DNA from: Gammaproteobacteria bacterium
Lineage (GTDB): Bacteria > Pseudomonadota > Gammaproteobacteria > Arenicellales > JAJDZL01
Assembly: GCA_022823405.1 (NCBI GenBank)
Contig: JAJDXD010000140.1
Coordinates: 1 to 46,590, forward strand
Length of the DNA stretch: 46,590 nt
Reading direction: 5' to 3'
A program made the position numbers and the translations under genes. Shown here one piece after another: positions 7,479 to 16,704 of the stretch (within the stretch, counting starts at the first letter, position 1; each line of letters begins with the position of its first letter). Under the pieces are notes generated by a model. That model had not been told where the DNA came from. It did not search any database and was given only the letters and a program-made list of their open reading frames with translations.

Positions 7479-9461
7479 ATGCGCCACCTGTACTCAGCGC
7501 CTTATCGATGGTGTGTAATTGCACTCATGGGTGTATTGTTGTTCGTCGCGACCCACACCTATGCCAGCGTAGACCTGAATGAGCAACGCTCAACTTATAT
7601 TGATGCTAATTCACTGCTGAACCAAAAAAAGGTATCAGCCTGGCTGAAATTAAAACCTAAGCTGAAAGACTACCCACTCTACCACTACCTCATCATAAAA
7701 GAAGTCCGAGCGACTCACTCGGATTACTCAAACAGACAGATTGACCGAATAATTTCCAGAGTCGATGTTCCGCTGCCAAGCAGCTTTAGAAATTGGTGGC
7801 TGGATCGATTGATTGTTCGAAAGGACTGGGAGTTAATCATCAAGCACTTTTCAGATTCAAATACGACAGAAACAAAGTGCACTGTAGCCAGAGCCGTATT
7901 GAATACCGGGTCGCGCGAAGACGCCATTCGACACATAGAGCCCCTTTGGCTGGTTTCTCGATCTCAACCCAAACAGTGTGACCCGCTGTTTGACTATGCA
8001 CTCAAACACGGATTGATTGATGATGATCTGATTTGGCAGCGAATACTTCTGACCTCACAAAAAAATCAGTCGAATATGACGAAGTATCTCCGTGGTCTAT
8101 TACGCTCCGATGAGGTAAAGAAATGGGTCAAACGTTTAAATCAGACTCATAAAAACCCGCGCACAATGCTCAGAAAGAATATTGACCAATGGAGTCAGTC
8201 TCGCTACGGACTACAGGTCATCACCTACGCCATGGCAAAAATTACGAGAAAGGACTCTGATGCCGGTTATGCATTCTGGAAGGATCTGAAATCCAGAGAA
8301 CCTGAAGCTGTCAAGAGACTTACAGATACCGAGAAACGGATCGCACAGATTTTGGGCTGGCGACGCCATCTTCACGCCTACAGCATGCTGGCCAACTTAC
8401 CGGAATCTTTACACAGTAATAGTACACTGGAACTGATGGCTAGAAATGCACTGGCAAAAGAAAACTGGGAACAAATACTGAATGCTATCAGCCGGATGTC
8501 AGATAGCGACGCGCAACGCATTGAGTGGCGTTACTGGCGTGCCCGGGCACTTGACGAAACCGGACATCGTCGGGAAGCAGCGGAACTATTCACTTCAATT
8601 GCAGTGGAAAGACACTTTTATGGATTTCTTGCAGCAGACCAATTAGGACTACCTTACAACCTGTCCCAAGCTGGGCTGAATTCTGTGTCGAAAGACCAGG
8701 GCTCACAATTAGAAGCCGAACCCGCTATCGCGCGTATTCGTGAATGGCTTGCGTTCAACAAACCATACAGTGCGCGAAGCGAATTGACTCATTTACGCAA
8801 AAAGCGCGCGGGTCAATCGGAATTCTGGGTCCAGGCTGCAAATTTGTTTCATACCTGGAATTGGCATGATGGTGCAATTCGTTCCATGTTTGCATCTGGG
8901 CGGTCTTCAGAATTTGAAATCACGCTCTCCCACCCTTCACCTTTTCTTAACGTGATACGAAAAGAAGCAATCCGGCATCGAGTCCCAGAATACTGGATTT
9001 TGGGGATCATGCGACAGGAGAGCTTGTTTATCCACGATATTCGCTCAGGTGCCGGTGCTGTGGGCTTACTACAATTGATGCCGAAAACAGCTCAGAATGT
9101 TGCAAGAAAGAATCGCCTCAAGAAACCGTCAAGAAACGATCTGTCAAAAGTGGCACTCAATATTCATTTGGGTACTTCATACTTTCGAACATTGCTTGAT
9201 CAGACTGAAGGCAACACAGTCCATTCGCTTGCGGGATATAACGCCGGACCAAGGCGAGTTAAGCAATGGAAGAAAATGATTCAGGCCAAGGACCCGGCTG
9301 CATGGGTCGAGTCGATCCCATTTACAGAAACTCGCAACTACGTCAAAAAAATTCTCGTGAACTTCATCATTTATGAGAAAATTTTCACCACCCAGCACGC
9401 CCGTATCAGAGAATACCTTCCGGTCCCGAATTGGCAACATGCTTTGAAAGCCAATGAATGA
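7479..9461 (+). CDS. slt: Soluble lytic murein transglycosylase
   Basis: 660 aa. A signal peptide (1-30, ending in THTYAS) exports it to the periplasm. The middle (about 35-450) is the alpha-superhelical region typical of Slt70, and the C-terminal lysozyme-like domain carries the catalytic glutamate E514 in IMRQESLF, followed by GAVGLLQLMPKTA and later AGYNAGPRRVKQW. The enzyme cleaves glycan strands of peptidoglycan to 1,6-anhydromuropeptides. Its stop overlaps the acylphosphatase start by 8 bp. Length and motif order agree with the family. Confidence 0.93.
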   Translation: MRHLYSAPYRWCVIALMGVLLFVATHTYASVDLNEQRSTYIDANSLLNQKKVSAWLKLKPKLKDYPLYHYLIIKEVRATHSDYSNRQIDRIISRVDVPLPSSFRNWWLDRLIVRKDWELIIKHFSDSNTTETKCTVARAVLNTGSREDAIRHIEPLWLVSRSQPKQCDPLFDYALKHGLIDDDLIWQRILLTSQKNQSNMTKYLRGLLRSDEVKKWVKRLNQTHKNPRTMLRKNIDQWSQSRYGLQVITYAMAKITRKDSDAGYAFWKDLKSREPEAVKRLTDTEKRIAQILGWRRHLHAYSMLANLPESLHSNSTLELMARNALAKENWEQILNAISRMSDSDAQRIEWRYWRARALDETGHRREAAELFTSIAVERHFYGFLAADQLGLPYNLSQAGLNSVSKDQGSQLEAEPAIARIREWLAFNKPYSARSELTHLRKKRAGQSEFWVQAANLFHTWNWHDGAIRSMFASGRSSEFEITLSHPSPFLNVIRKEAIRHRVPEYWILGIMRQESLFIHDIRSGAGAVGLLQLMPKTAQNVARKNRLKKPSRNDLSKVALNIHLGTSYFRTLLDQTEGNTVHSLAGYNAGPRRVKQWKKMIQAKDPAAWVESIPFTETRNYVKKILVNFIIYEKIFTTQHARIREYLPVPNWQHALKANE

Positions 9462-9723
9462 AACGCGTAGGTATATCGTTTCAGGTCTGGTTCAAGGCGT
9501 CTGGTATCGTCGACATGCGGCTGAAGCCGCCACCCAAATTGGAATTCAAGGTTGGGTGCGAAACACATCGGATGGCAAAGTAGAGCTTCTTGCCAAAGGT
9601 GATTTGGAACAACTCGATCAATTACAGCTAGCCCTGTGGAAAGGGTCGCCGATGTCGAACGTCACAAATGTGTTATTTGAACCGACGGAGGATTTAGCTG
9701 TCGAGGGATTTACAATAAATTAG
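9454..9723 (+). CDS. acyP: Acylphosphatase
   Basis: 89 aa, full length for the family. The signature VQGVWYRRH (13-21) contains the phosphate-binding arginine R19, and GWVRNTSDG (33-41) contains the catalytic asparagine N37. It hydrolyses carboxyl-phosphate bonds such as in acetyl phosphate or carbamoyl phosphate; the physiological substrate is not known. Translationally coupled to slt through an 8-bp overlap, although no functional link is obvious. Convergent with proS. Confidence 0.93.
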   Translation: MNETRRYIVSGLVQGVWYRRHAAEAATQIGIQGWVRNTSDGKVELLAKGDLEQLDQLQLALWKGSPMSNVTNVLFEPTEDLAVEGFTIN

Positions 9724-9738
9724 GCAGAACCGCCTAAT
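9719..9738. terminator. Short hairpin between convergent acyP and proS
   Basis: A 7-bp perfect stem (ATTAGGC with GCCTAAT) with a 6-nt loop overlaps the acyP stop codon and precedes the proS stop. It lacks a long T-run on either side, so it is at best a weak bidirectional terminator. Confidence 0.3.
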
Positions 9739-9747
9739 GAATGACCC

Positions 9748-11454
9748 TTAATGATTGATTCGCTGCAGCAGCACTTCAGTCAGACCATCGAGTGAAAGGT
9801 GTTCTAAACCCTCTTTGCCGCGCCGTTTGTATTCAATTTGTCCGTTGGCAATACCGCGATCGGACACAACAAGCCGATGCGGGATGCCAAGCAGATCCAT
9901 ATCGGCGAACTTAACACCCGGACGATCGTCGCGATCATCCAGCATCACTTCAACACCTGCTTGCGTCAGTGCATTGTGAACATCCAGTGAAACTCTGGCG
10001 ACATCCGCTGATTGCTGAAAGTTGATTGGCACGATACAGACTAGGAAAGGTGCAATCGGTTCCGGCCAAATGATACCAGAGTCATCATTGTTCTGCTCGA
10101 TGGCGGCGGCAACGATGCGAGATACCCCAATACCATAGCAACCCATCCACATCACTGCATTTTCACCATTGGCATCGAGGCAGGTTGCATCAAACGATTC
10201 GCTGTACTTTGTGCCGAGTTGAAATACGTGTCCGACTTCAATGCCGCGTTTGACAGTTATGGACTTGGTCAGATCATTTGGACACGGGTCGCCGTTTACT
10301 GCTTTACGCAAGTCGACAAACTGCGGTTCCGGCAAATCACGGGTCCAGTTTACGCCCGTATAGTGGTGTTCGTGCTGATTTGCACCACATACAAAATCTG
10401 ACATTTCGCGAGTGGCGTAGTCTGCATACATTGGTATTTCGAGTCCGATCGGCCCGACAGAACCGGACTGGACTCCGGTTGCTTTTTCTACTGCTTCCGC
10501 CCCTGCCATCTGCAATGGGCTTTCAATTCCCGGAACCTTCACAGCTTTAATCAGGTTCAAGTCATGATCACCGCGGAGCAATAGTGCAACGGGTCCATTC
10601 TCTCCTTGTACCAATAGTGTTTTCAGTGTTTGAGATGACGGAACTGACAGAAAGTTACACAAGTCTTCAATTGTGCGAACTGCCGGGGTTTCGACTAAAG
10701 CCAATGATTCTTTCGCCGGTTCTGGCGGGCCAGAAGGTGGCAAATCGATCATTTCAACATTGGCTGCAAAATTAGCATCAGAATTGATACCGATGCCATC
10801 CTCACCGGAATCGGCCAACACATGAAACTCAGTTGATACACTGCCACCAATAGCGCCTGAATCAGCCGCAACTGCAACAAAATCCAGCCCCAAACGTTCG
10901 AACACCTTGCAGTAAGCGTCGTACATGACCTGATAAGCCTGTTCCATCCCCACTCTGTTGACATCGAAAGAATAGGCATCTTTCATAAGAAATTCGCGGC
11001 AGCGCATCACCCCAAATCTAGGACGAACTTCATCGCGAAATTTCCACTGAATCTGGTAGAAATTGGCTGGTAGCTGACGGTAGCTGCGAACTTCATTATT
11101 GATCAGCGTCGTAATCACTTCCTCATGAGTGGGACCCAGGCAGAAATCACGTTTATGACGATCTTGGAACCGGAGCAATTCCGGTCCAAAGAAATCCCAA
11201 CGGCCAGACTCTCGCCATATTTCTGCCGGCTGGACAGACGGCATAAGAACTTCTTGAGCGCCAGCCCGATTCATCTCTTCACGGACAATGTTCTCCACCT
11301 TTCTTAGCACTCGCAAACCGGTTGGAAGCCAGCTGTATATACCAGATGCGAGCTGCCGAATCATACCAGCTCTCAACATCAGCCGATGGCTGACGATTTC
11401 CACATCTGCTGGCACCTGCCTCACCGTCGCTAGCAGATTTTCTGTTGACCTCAA
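9748..11454 (-). CDS. proS: Prolyl-tRNA synthetase, bacterial type
   Basis: 568 aa. A class II synthetase that charges tRNA-Pro. The N-terminal catalytic core shows MLRAGMIRQLASGIYSWLPTGLRVL and RPRFGVMRCREFLMKDAYSFD; an inserted YbaK-like editing domain for mischarged Ala occupies roughly 220-390; motif 3 is near GIGVSRIVAAAIEQ and the anticodon-binding domain is at the C-terminus. The start is a TTG at 11454, fixed by a full AGGAGG Shine-Dalgarno sequence a few bases upstream. It is the last gene of the leftward run that begins at xseB, 24 bp after the preceding ORF. Confidence 0.96.
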   Translation of the reverse strand: MRSTENLLATVRQVPADVEIVSHRLMLRAGMIRQLASGIYSWLPTGLRVLRKVENIVREEMNRAGAQEVLMPSVQPAEIWRESGRWDFFGPELLRFQDRHKRDFCLGPTHEEVITTLINNEVRSYRQLPANFYQIQWKFRDEVRPRFGVMRCREFLMKDAYSFDVNRVGMEQAYQVMYDAYCKVFERLGLDFVAVAADSGAIGGSVSTEFHVLADSGEDGIGINSDANFAANVEMIDLPPSGPPEPAKESLALVETPAVRTIEDLCNFLSVPSSQTLKTLLVQGENGPVALLLRGDHDLNLIKAVKVPGIESPLQMAGAEAVEKATGVQSGSVGPIGLEIPMYADYATREMSDFVCGANQHEHHYTGVNWTRDLPEPQFVDLRKAVNGDPCPNDLTKSITVKRGIEVGHVFQLGTKYSESFDATCLDANGENAVMWMGCYGIGVSRIVAAAIEQNNDDSGIIWPEPIAPFLVCIVPINFQQSADVARVSLDVHNALTQAGVEVMLDDRDDRPGVKFADMDLLGIPHRLVVSDRGIANGQIEYKRRGKEGLEHLSLDGLTEVLLQRINH

Positions 11455-11478
11455 AAATTCCTCCTGTTCAGTGTCCGC

Positions 11479-11967
11479 TTACCAGCGCTCTTTGTCCCAT
11501 CTTTCCGGGTTAGCCCAATTCTTGGCATTCAACCACTGTGGAACCGGTTTATACGACTCAAGACTAAACTCATACCACTGAGGTTCGCCGGACCCGAATT
11601 GCTTTGGGCTGATCATTCGCATTCCTTGAGCTATCGCATTATTATGGTTGTATCGCAGCAGCATTTTCTGAGGCACCATCACCCAAAGTACCCGGGCATG
11701 CAAGTCGCGCAACATACACACCAATTGTTCAGCTAGCTCAACATTCATGCGGTTCAACAAATCGGCAACAACTACAAATTCATATCGACCCAAAGGCAAA
11801 ATCGATTTCTCAATACTCTCAAAATCTGTGTGCTCAAACTCAATTTCTGGAGTACTTTCCAGGCAACTTGTTAAACCGGGCGGGACTTCCGGGGATATCA
11901 GCAACAAGGAAGCTGGCTTATTTGCGACGAGCCGGTCGATCAAAGTCTTTTCAAGTTCCACTTCCAC
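11479..11967 (-). CDS. Conserved hypothetical protein, possibly DUF6231 family
   Basis: 162 aa. I do not know a function. It resembles the short proteins found next to proS in gammaproteobacteria that I recall as DUF6231. Visible features are PASLLLISPEVPPGL (18-32), YEFVVVADLLNRM (61-73) and VLWVMVPQKMLLRY (92-105), a pattern of alternating beta strands and helices like a reduced Rossmann fold without a recognisable SAM-binding glycine motif, and a Trp-rich C-terminus (QWYEF, NWANPERWDKERW). No signal peptide. It sits between folE2 (66 bp) and proS (24 bp) in the same direction, probably in one transcript. Confidence 0.6.
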   Translation of the reverse strand: MEVELEKTLIDRLVANKPASLLLISPEVPPGLTSCLESTPEIEFEHTDFESIEKSILPLGRYEFVVVADLLNRMNVELAEQLVCMLRDLHARVLWVMVPQKMLLRYNHNNAIAQGMRMISPKQFGSGEPQWYEFSLESYKPVPQWLNAKNWANPERWDKERW

Positions 11968-12033
11968 GAGTCAAAACGACCGCTTAGGAATTCAGATAAT
12001 CGCTCGCAGCATATCAGTCAATACGGGATTTGA

Positions 12034-12864
12034 CTAGTCTTCTTCTCTAGTACCGGAAATTTTTGCATAGGCGGAGTGATTGTGAATTGATTCGAAATTC
12101 TCCGATTCAACTGTATAAGAAACAACTCGTTCATCCTGAATGAGTTCACCGGCGATATCACGCACCATATCCTCTACAAACTTCGGATTGTCGTAAGCTT
12201 CCTCTGTTACAAACTTTTCGTCAGGCCGTTTCAAAAGTCCATAGAGTTGCGAGCTTGCATTGGACTCTGCAATATCAATCAACTCTTCAATCCAGACAAA
12301 TTCTTCCGCAAGAACTGTAATCGTCACATGAGAACGCTGATTGTGAGCGCCATAACTTGATATTTCCTTTGAGCACGGACATAGGCTGGTAACCGGAACA
12401 ATGACTCGGGTCGTTATGTGCACTGCATCATCCTTCAATTCACCAAACAGCGTAACTTCGTAATCCACCAAGCTCTTTACTCCCGTCACCGGTGCGCTCT
12501 TTTCACGGAAATACGGAAAAGTCATCTCGATTCGACTCGTCTTGGATGCCAGTTTATCGGCAACCTGCTTGACAATCTCTTTAAAAGAATGCACCGAAAT
12601 CACATTTTCGTGGTCATTCAAAACCTCAACGAATCTAGACATGTGAGTGCCCTTGAAGTTATGAGGCAATCCCACATACATATTGAAAGTGGCAACGGTG
12701 TATTGATCGCCATGCGCGCGATCACGTACCTTCACCGGATGGCGGATTTCACGGATACCGACCTGGTCAATGGCGAGCTTCCGGGTATCCTGCTTCGCCT
12801 GAATATCTGGAATTGAACTTTCAGCTGGTTCCACGGGAACCGGAACCAATTGTGGAAACTTCAT
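12034..12864 (-). CDS. folE2: GTP cyclohydrolase FolE2 (type IB)
   Basis: 276 aa. FolE2 converts GTP to 7,8-dihydroneopterin triphosphate, the first step of folate (and queuosine precursor) synthesis, and is the alternative to zinc-dependent FolE. Diagnostic motifs are GTHMSRF (72-78), [13 protein letters not shown] (157-169) with the metal-ligand cysteines, and GAHNQRS (172-178). Only 19 bp from dxs, so very likely cotranscribed with the isoprenoid genes. In some bacteria folE2 is induced by zinc starvation; I see no Zur-type palindrome directly upstream, and operon placement argues for constitutive use here. Confidence 0.94.
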   Translation of the reverse strand: MKFPQLVPVPVEPAESSIPDIQAKQDTRKLAIDQVGIREIRHPVKVRDRAHGDQYTVATFNMYVGLPHNFKGTHMSRFVEVLNDHENVISVHSFKEIVKQVADKLASKTSRIEMTFPYFREKSAPVTGVKSLVDYEVTLFGELKDDAVHITTRVIVPVTSLCPCSKEISSYGAHNQRSHVTITVLAEEFVWIEELIDIAESNASSQLYGLLKRPDEKFVTEEAYDNPKFVEDMVRDIAGELIQDERVVSYTVESENFESIHNHSAYAKISGTREED

Positions 12865-12883
12865 ATGTAATTCTCCTTGACGA

Positions 12884-14770
12884 CTATGCCAGATCGAGAG
12901 ATTTTATCTGTTCTATGATTGAATCGGGGTCTATCCCGGATTCGGCAAACACATCTTTTGGATTGCCGTGATCAAAAATTTTGTCGGGAATCCCTAAATT
13001 GATGATTTTTGTAGGCAATTTATGCCTGTTTAGAACTTCATTCACTGCAGACCCCGCTCCTCCTGCGACGACGTGCTCCTCCACTGTCAACAGCCATTCA
13101 TGTGACTTCGCAATTTTCAATACTGTATCTTCATCGATAGGTTTGACGAATCGCATATTGACCACAGTAACATCAACCTGCTCAGCTACGGCTTTTGCAG
13201 TGGCCAACATACTGCCGAACGCCAGAATCGCAACACCTTTTTTCTTCGAGTCATTGTGTTCACGAACAACTTCGGCGACTCCGATCGGAATTTCCTGCAT
13301 TTCTTCCTGTTGTTCTGCACCGATTCCGGCACCGCGCGGATAGCGTACCGATGCAGGACCTTCGTGCATGTATGCTGTAAACAGCATATTTCGCGTTTCC
13401 GCCTCATCCGAAGGAGCCATCACAACCATGTTAGGAATGCACCGAAGGTAAGCGTAATCATAGTGTCCTGCATGAGTAGCCCCATCTCCACCGATGTAAC
13501 CAGCCCGGTCAAGGGCAAAAGTGACATCAAGGTTCTGAACGCATACATCATGAATCAGTTGATCATAGGCACGCTGCAAAAAGGTCGAGTAAATGGCAAC
13601 GACGGGTTTTGCTTTTTCGCAAGCAAGTCCTGCAGCGAAGGTTACTGAATGCTGTTCTGCAATTCCAACATCAAAGTAACGTTCGGGAAACCTGGTTTGA
13701 AATTCAACCAGTCCCGAACCTTCACGCATGGCTGGTGTAATGCCAAACAATCGGTGGTCTTTTTCCGCCATATCACAGAGCCACTTACCAAACACCTGGG
13801 TGTACGAAACCGCGCTGGCGGTTTTTTTCTGCATTTCACCAGTCGCAGGTTCAAACGGCGACACACCATGATAACGAAGCGGGTCGGATTCTGCAGGTTC
13901 GTACCCCTTACCTTTCCTGGTGACAATGTGCAAGAATCTGGGTCCTGACATCCTCGACAGATTCTTGAGCGTTTTCAGAAGAGTTGGAATATCGTGCCCA
14001 TCAATTGGCCCAATGTAGTAGAACCCCAATTCCTCAAACAGAGAACTCGGTAGAATTAATCCTTTGGCATGTGATTCTATCCGGTTTGAAAGCTCCTGCA
14101 CTCCTCGAGGCATTACGCCGAGAACTGATTTTCCACCTTCCCGGATTGACATGTACGTTCTGCCCGACATGAGTCGGGCCAGGTAATTGGAAACAGCACC
14201 CACATTGGGTGAAATTGACATTTCGTTATCGTTCAGAATGACCAGCAGGTCCGATGATGAAGCACCTGCATTATTGAGAGCTTCGTAGGCGAGGCCGGCA
14301 GTCATTGCACCATCTCCAATTATGGCGACGACATGTCGCTTTTCTCCCTGTGCTGCCAGAGCTACCGACATTCCAAGAGCAGCAGAAATTGAGGTGCTTG
14401 AGTGACCGGCACCAAAAGTGTCATACTCACTTTCATCCCGTTTCAAAAACCCGCTCAGTCCTCCAGGCTTTCGAATGGTGTGCATCATCTCCTTGCGACC
14501 CGTAAGAATCTTGTGAGGATAGGCCTGGTGTCCTATATCCCAGACTAATCTGTCTCTTGGCGTATCGTACAGAAAATGCAGTACCACGGTTAATTCAACT
14601 GTGCCGAGTCCTGCAGCCAAGTGGCCTCCTGTTTTTGAAGTTACCTCTACCAGAAAGTCGCGCACTTCTGATGCGAGTTGAGGCAGCTGACTCTCAGACA
14701 GGTTTTTGATGTCTGAAGGAGAATCGATTTGACTTAAGAGTTCGTAGTTATCCACACCTAATACTTCCAT
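12884..14770 (-). CDS. dxs: 1-deoxy-D-xylulose-5-phosphate synthase
   Basis: 628 aa, the usual length. A thiamine diphosphate enzyme that condenses pyruvate and glyceraldehyde 3-phosphate, the entry step of the MEP isoprenoid pathway. Visible motifs are [15 protein letters not shown] (46-60) with the active-site His50, the thiamine-binding GDGAMTAG (152-159) to NDN (180-182), and [18 protein letters not shown] in the second half. It lies 56 bp after ispA, giving the common xseB-ispA-dxs order. Confidence 0.96.
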   Translation of the reverse strand: MEVLGVDNYELLSQIDSPSDIKNLSESQLPQLASEVRDFLVEVTSKTGGHLAAGLGTVELTVVLHFLYDTPRDRLVWDIGHQAYPHKILTGRKEMMHTIRKPGGLSGFLKRDESEYDTFGAGHSSTSISAALGMSVALAAQGEKRHVVAIIGDGAMTAGLAYEALNNAGASSSDLLVILNDNEMSISPNVGAVSNYLARLMSGRTYMSIREGGKSVLGVMPRGVQELSNRIESHAKGLILPSSLFEELGFYYIGPIDGHDIPTLLKTLKNLSRMSGPRFLHIVTRKGKGYEPAESDPLRYHGVSPFEPATGEMQKKTASAVSYTQVFGKWLCDMAEKDHRLFGITPAMREGSGLVEFQTRFPERYFDVGIAEQHSVTFAAGLACEKAKPVVAIYSTFLQRAYDQLIHDVCVQNLDVTFALDRAGYIGGDGATHAGHYDYAYLRCIPNMVVMAPSDEAETRNMLFTAYMHEGPASVRYPRGAGIGAEQQEEMQEIPIGVAEVVREHNDSKKKGVAILAFGSMLATAKAVAEQVDVTVVNMRFVKPIDEDTVLKIAKSHEWLLTVEEHVVAGGAGSAVNEVLNRHKLPTKIINLGIPDKIFDHGNPKDVFAESGIDPDSIIEQIKSLDLA

Positions 14771-14826
14771 AAATGCTATGGCCTTGATTGCAGTAAATCA
14801 CGAGTGAGCATGGCAGAATATTCCAA

Positions 14827-15645
14827 TTACATTTCACGTGAAACTACAAAATTTGCCAGTTTTTCCAAATTTTCAATATCCCTATTGACAGTGTGAAGAT
14901 ATCCGATTGCCCGGTCGCGCATTTCAATTGCCTGATCCAGCGGATTTTCAACCAAAGCATCATCATCAAGCTGATCGTCCTTAAATTGAAACGCCAAACC
15001 GACACACTCTCCGTAATCGCTGAGCGCCTGAAACTCATGCTCAGTAACGGAATCGCTCACCTGTGCGCCTAATTGAACACTAGCCCGTATCAAACGCGAG
15101 GTCTTTAACTGATGAATAGTGATTGGATCGATTTCCCCTGTCGATGAATTTTCAAACTGGATATCCAAAACCTGACCGCCAACCATTCCGGTTGAACCGG
15201 CCGCTTTCGCTAAAGTTGATACAAGCGATCCTCTTCTTTCCTGTAAGTTTATCAAACTTTTATCTGACGCCAATATTTCGAACGCCAATGTCTGCAGTGC
15301 ATCACCCACCAACACTGCAGTCGCTTCATCATACTTCCTGTGGCATGAGGGCATTCCACGACGAAAATCATCATCATCCATGCACGGCAAATCATCATGA
15401 ACCAGGGAATAGGCATGAATGCACTCTATTGCCGCAGCGGGTGCCATCAATCGTTCCAGATTTGTACCAAAAATTTTCCCGGTCATCATCACCAGTACAG
15501 CTCTGAAGCGCTTGCCTCCATTTAGAGTCGCATAGCGCATTGCCTCATGCAATTGCTTTGGAGATTGAGTAACCGGAGGAAGTCTATCTTCCAGTGCTTG
15601 GACAGCGGCTGCCTGCAGCTGACGCCACTCCAGGTCGAATCCCAT
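14827..15645 (-). CDS. ispA: Farnesyl diphosphate synthase-like prenyltransferase, C-terminal deletion
   Basis: 272 aa, about 27 shorter than E. coli IspA. It should condense IPP with DMAPP/GPP to farnesyl diphosphate. The first Asp-rich motif is intact (HDDLPCMDDDD, 83-93) with RRGMPSCH after it, as are GGKRFR (43-48), GDALQTLAFEIL and GGQVLD. The second motif reads DDQLD (223-227), but the conserved stretch after it (Gly-Lys, then the Lys-Ser/Thr-Tyr-Pro block) is absent; the chain goes straight into a short terminal helix. No frameshift explains this, as neither other frame encodes the missing block. Position 8 bp after xseB and before dxs supports the ispA identity. It may be a functional lineage variant or have altered activity. 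Confidence 0.85.
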   Translation of the reverse strand: MGFDLEWRQLQAAAVQALEDRLPPVTQSPKQLHEAMRYATLNGGKRFRAVLVMMTGKIFGTNLERLMAPAAAIECIHAYSLVHDDLPCMDDDDFRRGMPSCHRKYDEATAVLVGDALQTLAFEILASDKSLINLQERRGSLVSTLAKAAGSTGMVGGQVLDIQFENSSTGEIDPITIHQLKTSRLIRASVQLGAQVSDSVTEHEFQALSDYGECVGLAFQFKDDQLDDDALVENPLDQAIEMRDRAIGYLHTVNRDIENLEKLANFVVSREM

Positions 15646-15653
15646 TAATTTCC

Positions 15654-15950
15654 CTATTCTGAATCAAACGAATTTGTCTGTACTTGTCCATCAGCAGCTT
15701 TAGTCAGCAATTCGACTCGCTGCTCGGCATCACTCAGCATTTGTTGGCACTCGCGGACGATTTTGATGCCTCTTTCAAATTCGGCAATCGAAGTTTCCAA
15801 TGACTGAGTACCGCCAGACATTCGCTGAATGATCGCTTCAAGTTCCTGAACAGCATCTTCGAAAGATACCTCCTTGGCGGTTTCGGGCTGGTGGTCTGCT
15901 GATTCAGTATTACTCATCAATGAGAACTCTTGCGAAGTCGGAAATTTCAT
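15654..15950 (-). CDS. xseB: Exodeoxyribonuclease VII small subunit
   Basis: 98 aa. The small subunit binds XseA to form exonuclease VII, a single-strand-specific DNase. The core SFEDAVQELEAIIQRM (29-44), LETSIAEFERGIKIVRECQQML (split at residues 51-72) and AEQRVELL is typical. Two starts are possible: ATG at 15950 with AGGA upstream, used here, and an internal ATG twelve codons in. It heads the leftward run with ispA 8 bp away. The large subunit gene xseA is at 26.5 kb, not adjacent. Confidence 0.92.
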   Translation of the reverse strand: MKFPTSQEFSLMSNTESADHQPETAKEVSFEDAVQELEAIIQRMSGGTQSLETSIAEFERGIKIVRECQQMLSDAEQRVELLTKAADGQVQTNSFDSE

Positions 15951-16195
15951 TATATTCCTGAATTTGCCTGAAAATTATTCGCGGCACGTCGAATTGATCA
16001 GCCACACAATTCAACTTCGGAAGCAGAGAATCACCAGAAAACTTCCGATACGTGGAGATGTAGTGAATTCTTGTAAATTACACAATTTGACTCTTGAAAA
16101 CAGAAATCCAAACCTTATCTGTAATTTCACGGATATTCATTAAAATATTCACTTTGATATCCAACCCATCAACCTAACTACCGGGAGACAGTTGA

Positions 16196-16615
16196 ATGGA
16201 ACTAAAAGGTTCGAAAACTGAACAGAATTTAAAGGATGCATTCGCCGGGGAGTCTCAGGCAAATCGACGTTACCTCTACTTTGCTGCTAAAGCAGATGTC
16301 GAAGGTTACAACGATGTTTCAGCGGTGTTTCGCTCTACTGCGGAAGGTGAAACCGGCCACGCCCACGGCCACCTTGAATATCTCGAAGCCGTTGGAGACC
16401 CAGCAACCGGTCTGCCAATCGGACATACAGCCGAAAATCTCAAAGCAGCAATCGCAGGAGAGACCCACGAGTACACCGACATGTACCCGGGAATGGCTTC
16501 TTCAGCTCGTGATGAAGGCTTTGACGAAATCGCTGACTGGTTTGAAACACTCGCAAAAGCTGAGCGTTCTCACGCCAATCGTTTTCAGAAGGCGCTCGAT
16601 AATCTCGACGCTTAA
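16196..16615 (+). CDS. Rubrerythrin without rubredoxin domain
   Basis: 139 aa ferritin-like four-helix protein. The di-iron ligands appear as E18/ExxR-type helix 1 (FAGESQANRRYLYFA), EGETGHAHGH (49-58), ETHEYTDMY (88-96) and AKAERSHANRF (120-130). It lacks the C-terminal rubredoxin domain of classical rubrerythrin, so electrons must come from another protein. The family reduces hydrogen peroxide with NADH-derived electrons. GGGAG precedes the start. It begins a trio with the Fe-S protein and DUF3501, although a strong terminator lies between it and the next gene, which suggests higher expression of this gene than of the other two. Confidence 0.92.
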   Translation: MELKGSKTEQNLKDAFAGESQANRRYLYFAAKADVEGYNDVSAVFRSTAEGETGHAHGHLEYLEAVGDPATGLPIGHTAENLKAAIAGETHEYTDMYPGMASSARDEGFDEIADWFETLAKAERSHANRFQKALDNLDA

Positions 16616-16635
16616 TTAATCGAATCAGCTCTACA

Positions 16636-16676
16636 ACAGGCGGAATCGCGGCTTCGCGGTTCCGCCTGTTTTTTTC
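16636..16676 (+). terminator. Intrinsic terminator after rubrerythrin
   Basis: A 15-bp stem (16636-16650 with 16655-16669, one G-U pair) closes a GCTT loop and is followed by an eight-base T-rich tail (16670-16676). It lies 21 bp after the rubrerythrin stop and 29 bp before the next start, so it would attenuate rather than isolate the downstream genes unless they have their own promoter. Confidence 0.88.
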
Positions 16677-16704
16677 AAAATCTGAATGACGCATCAAGAC
16701 TGAT

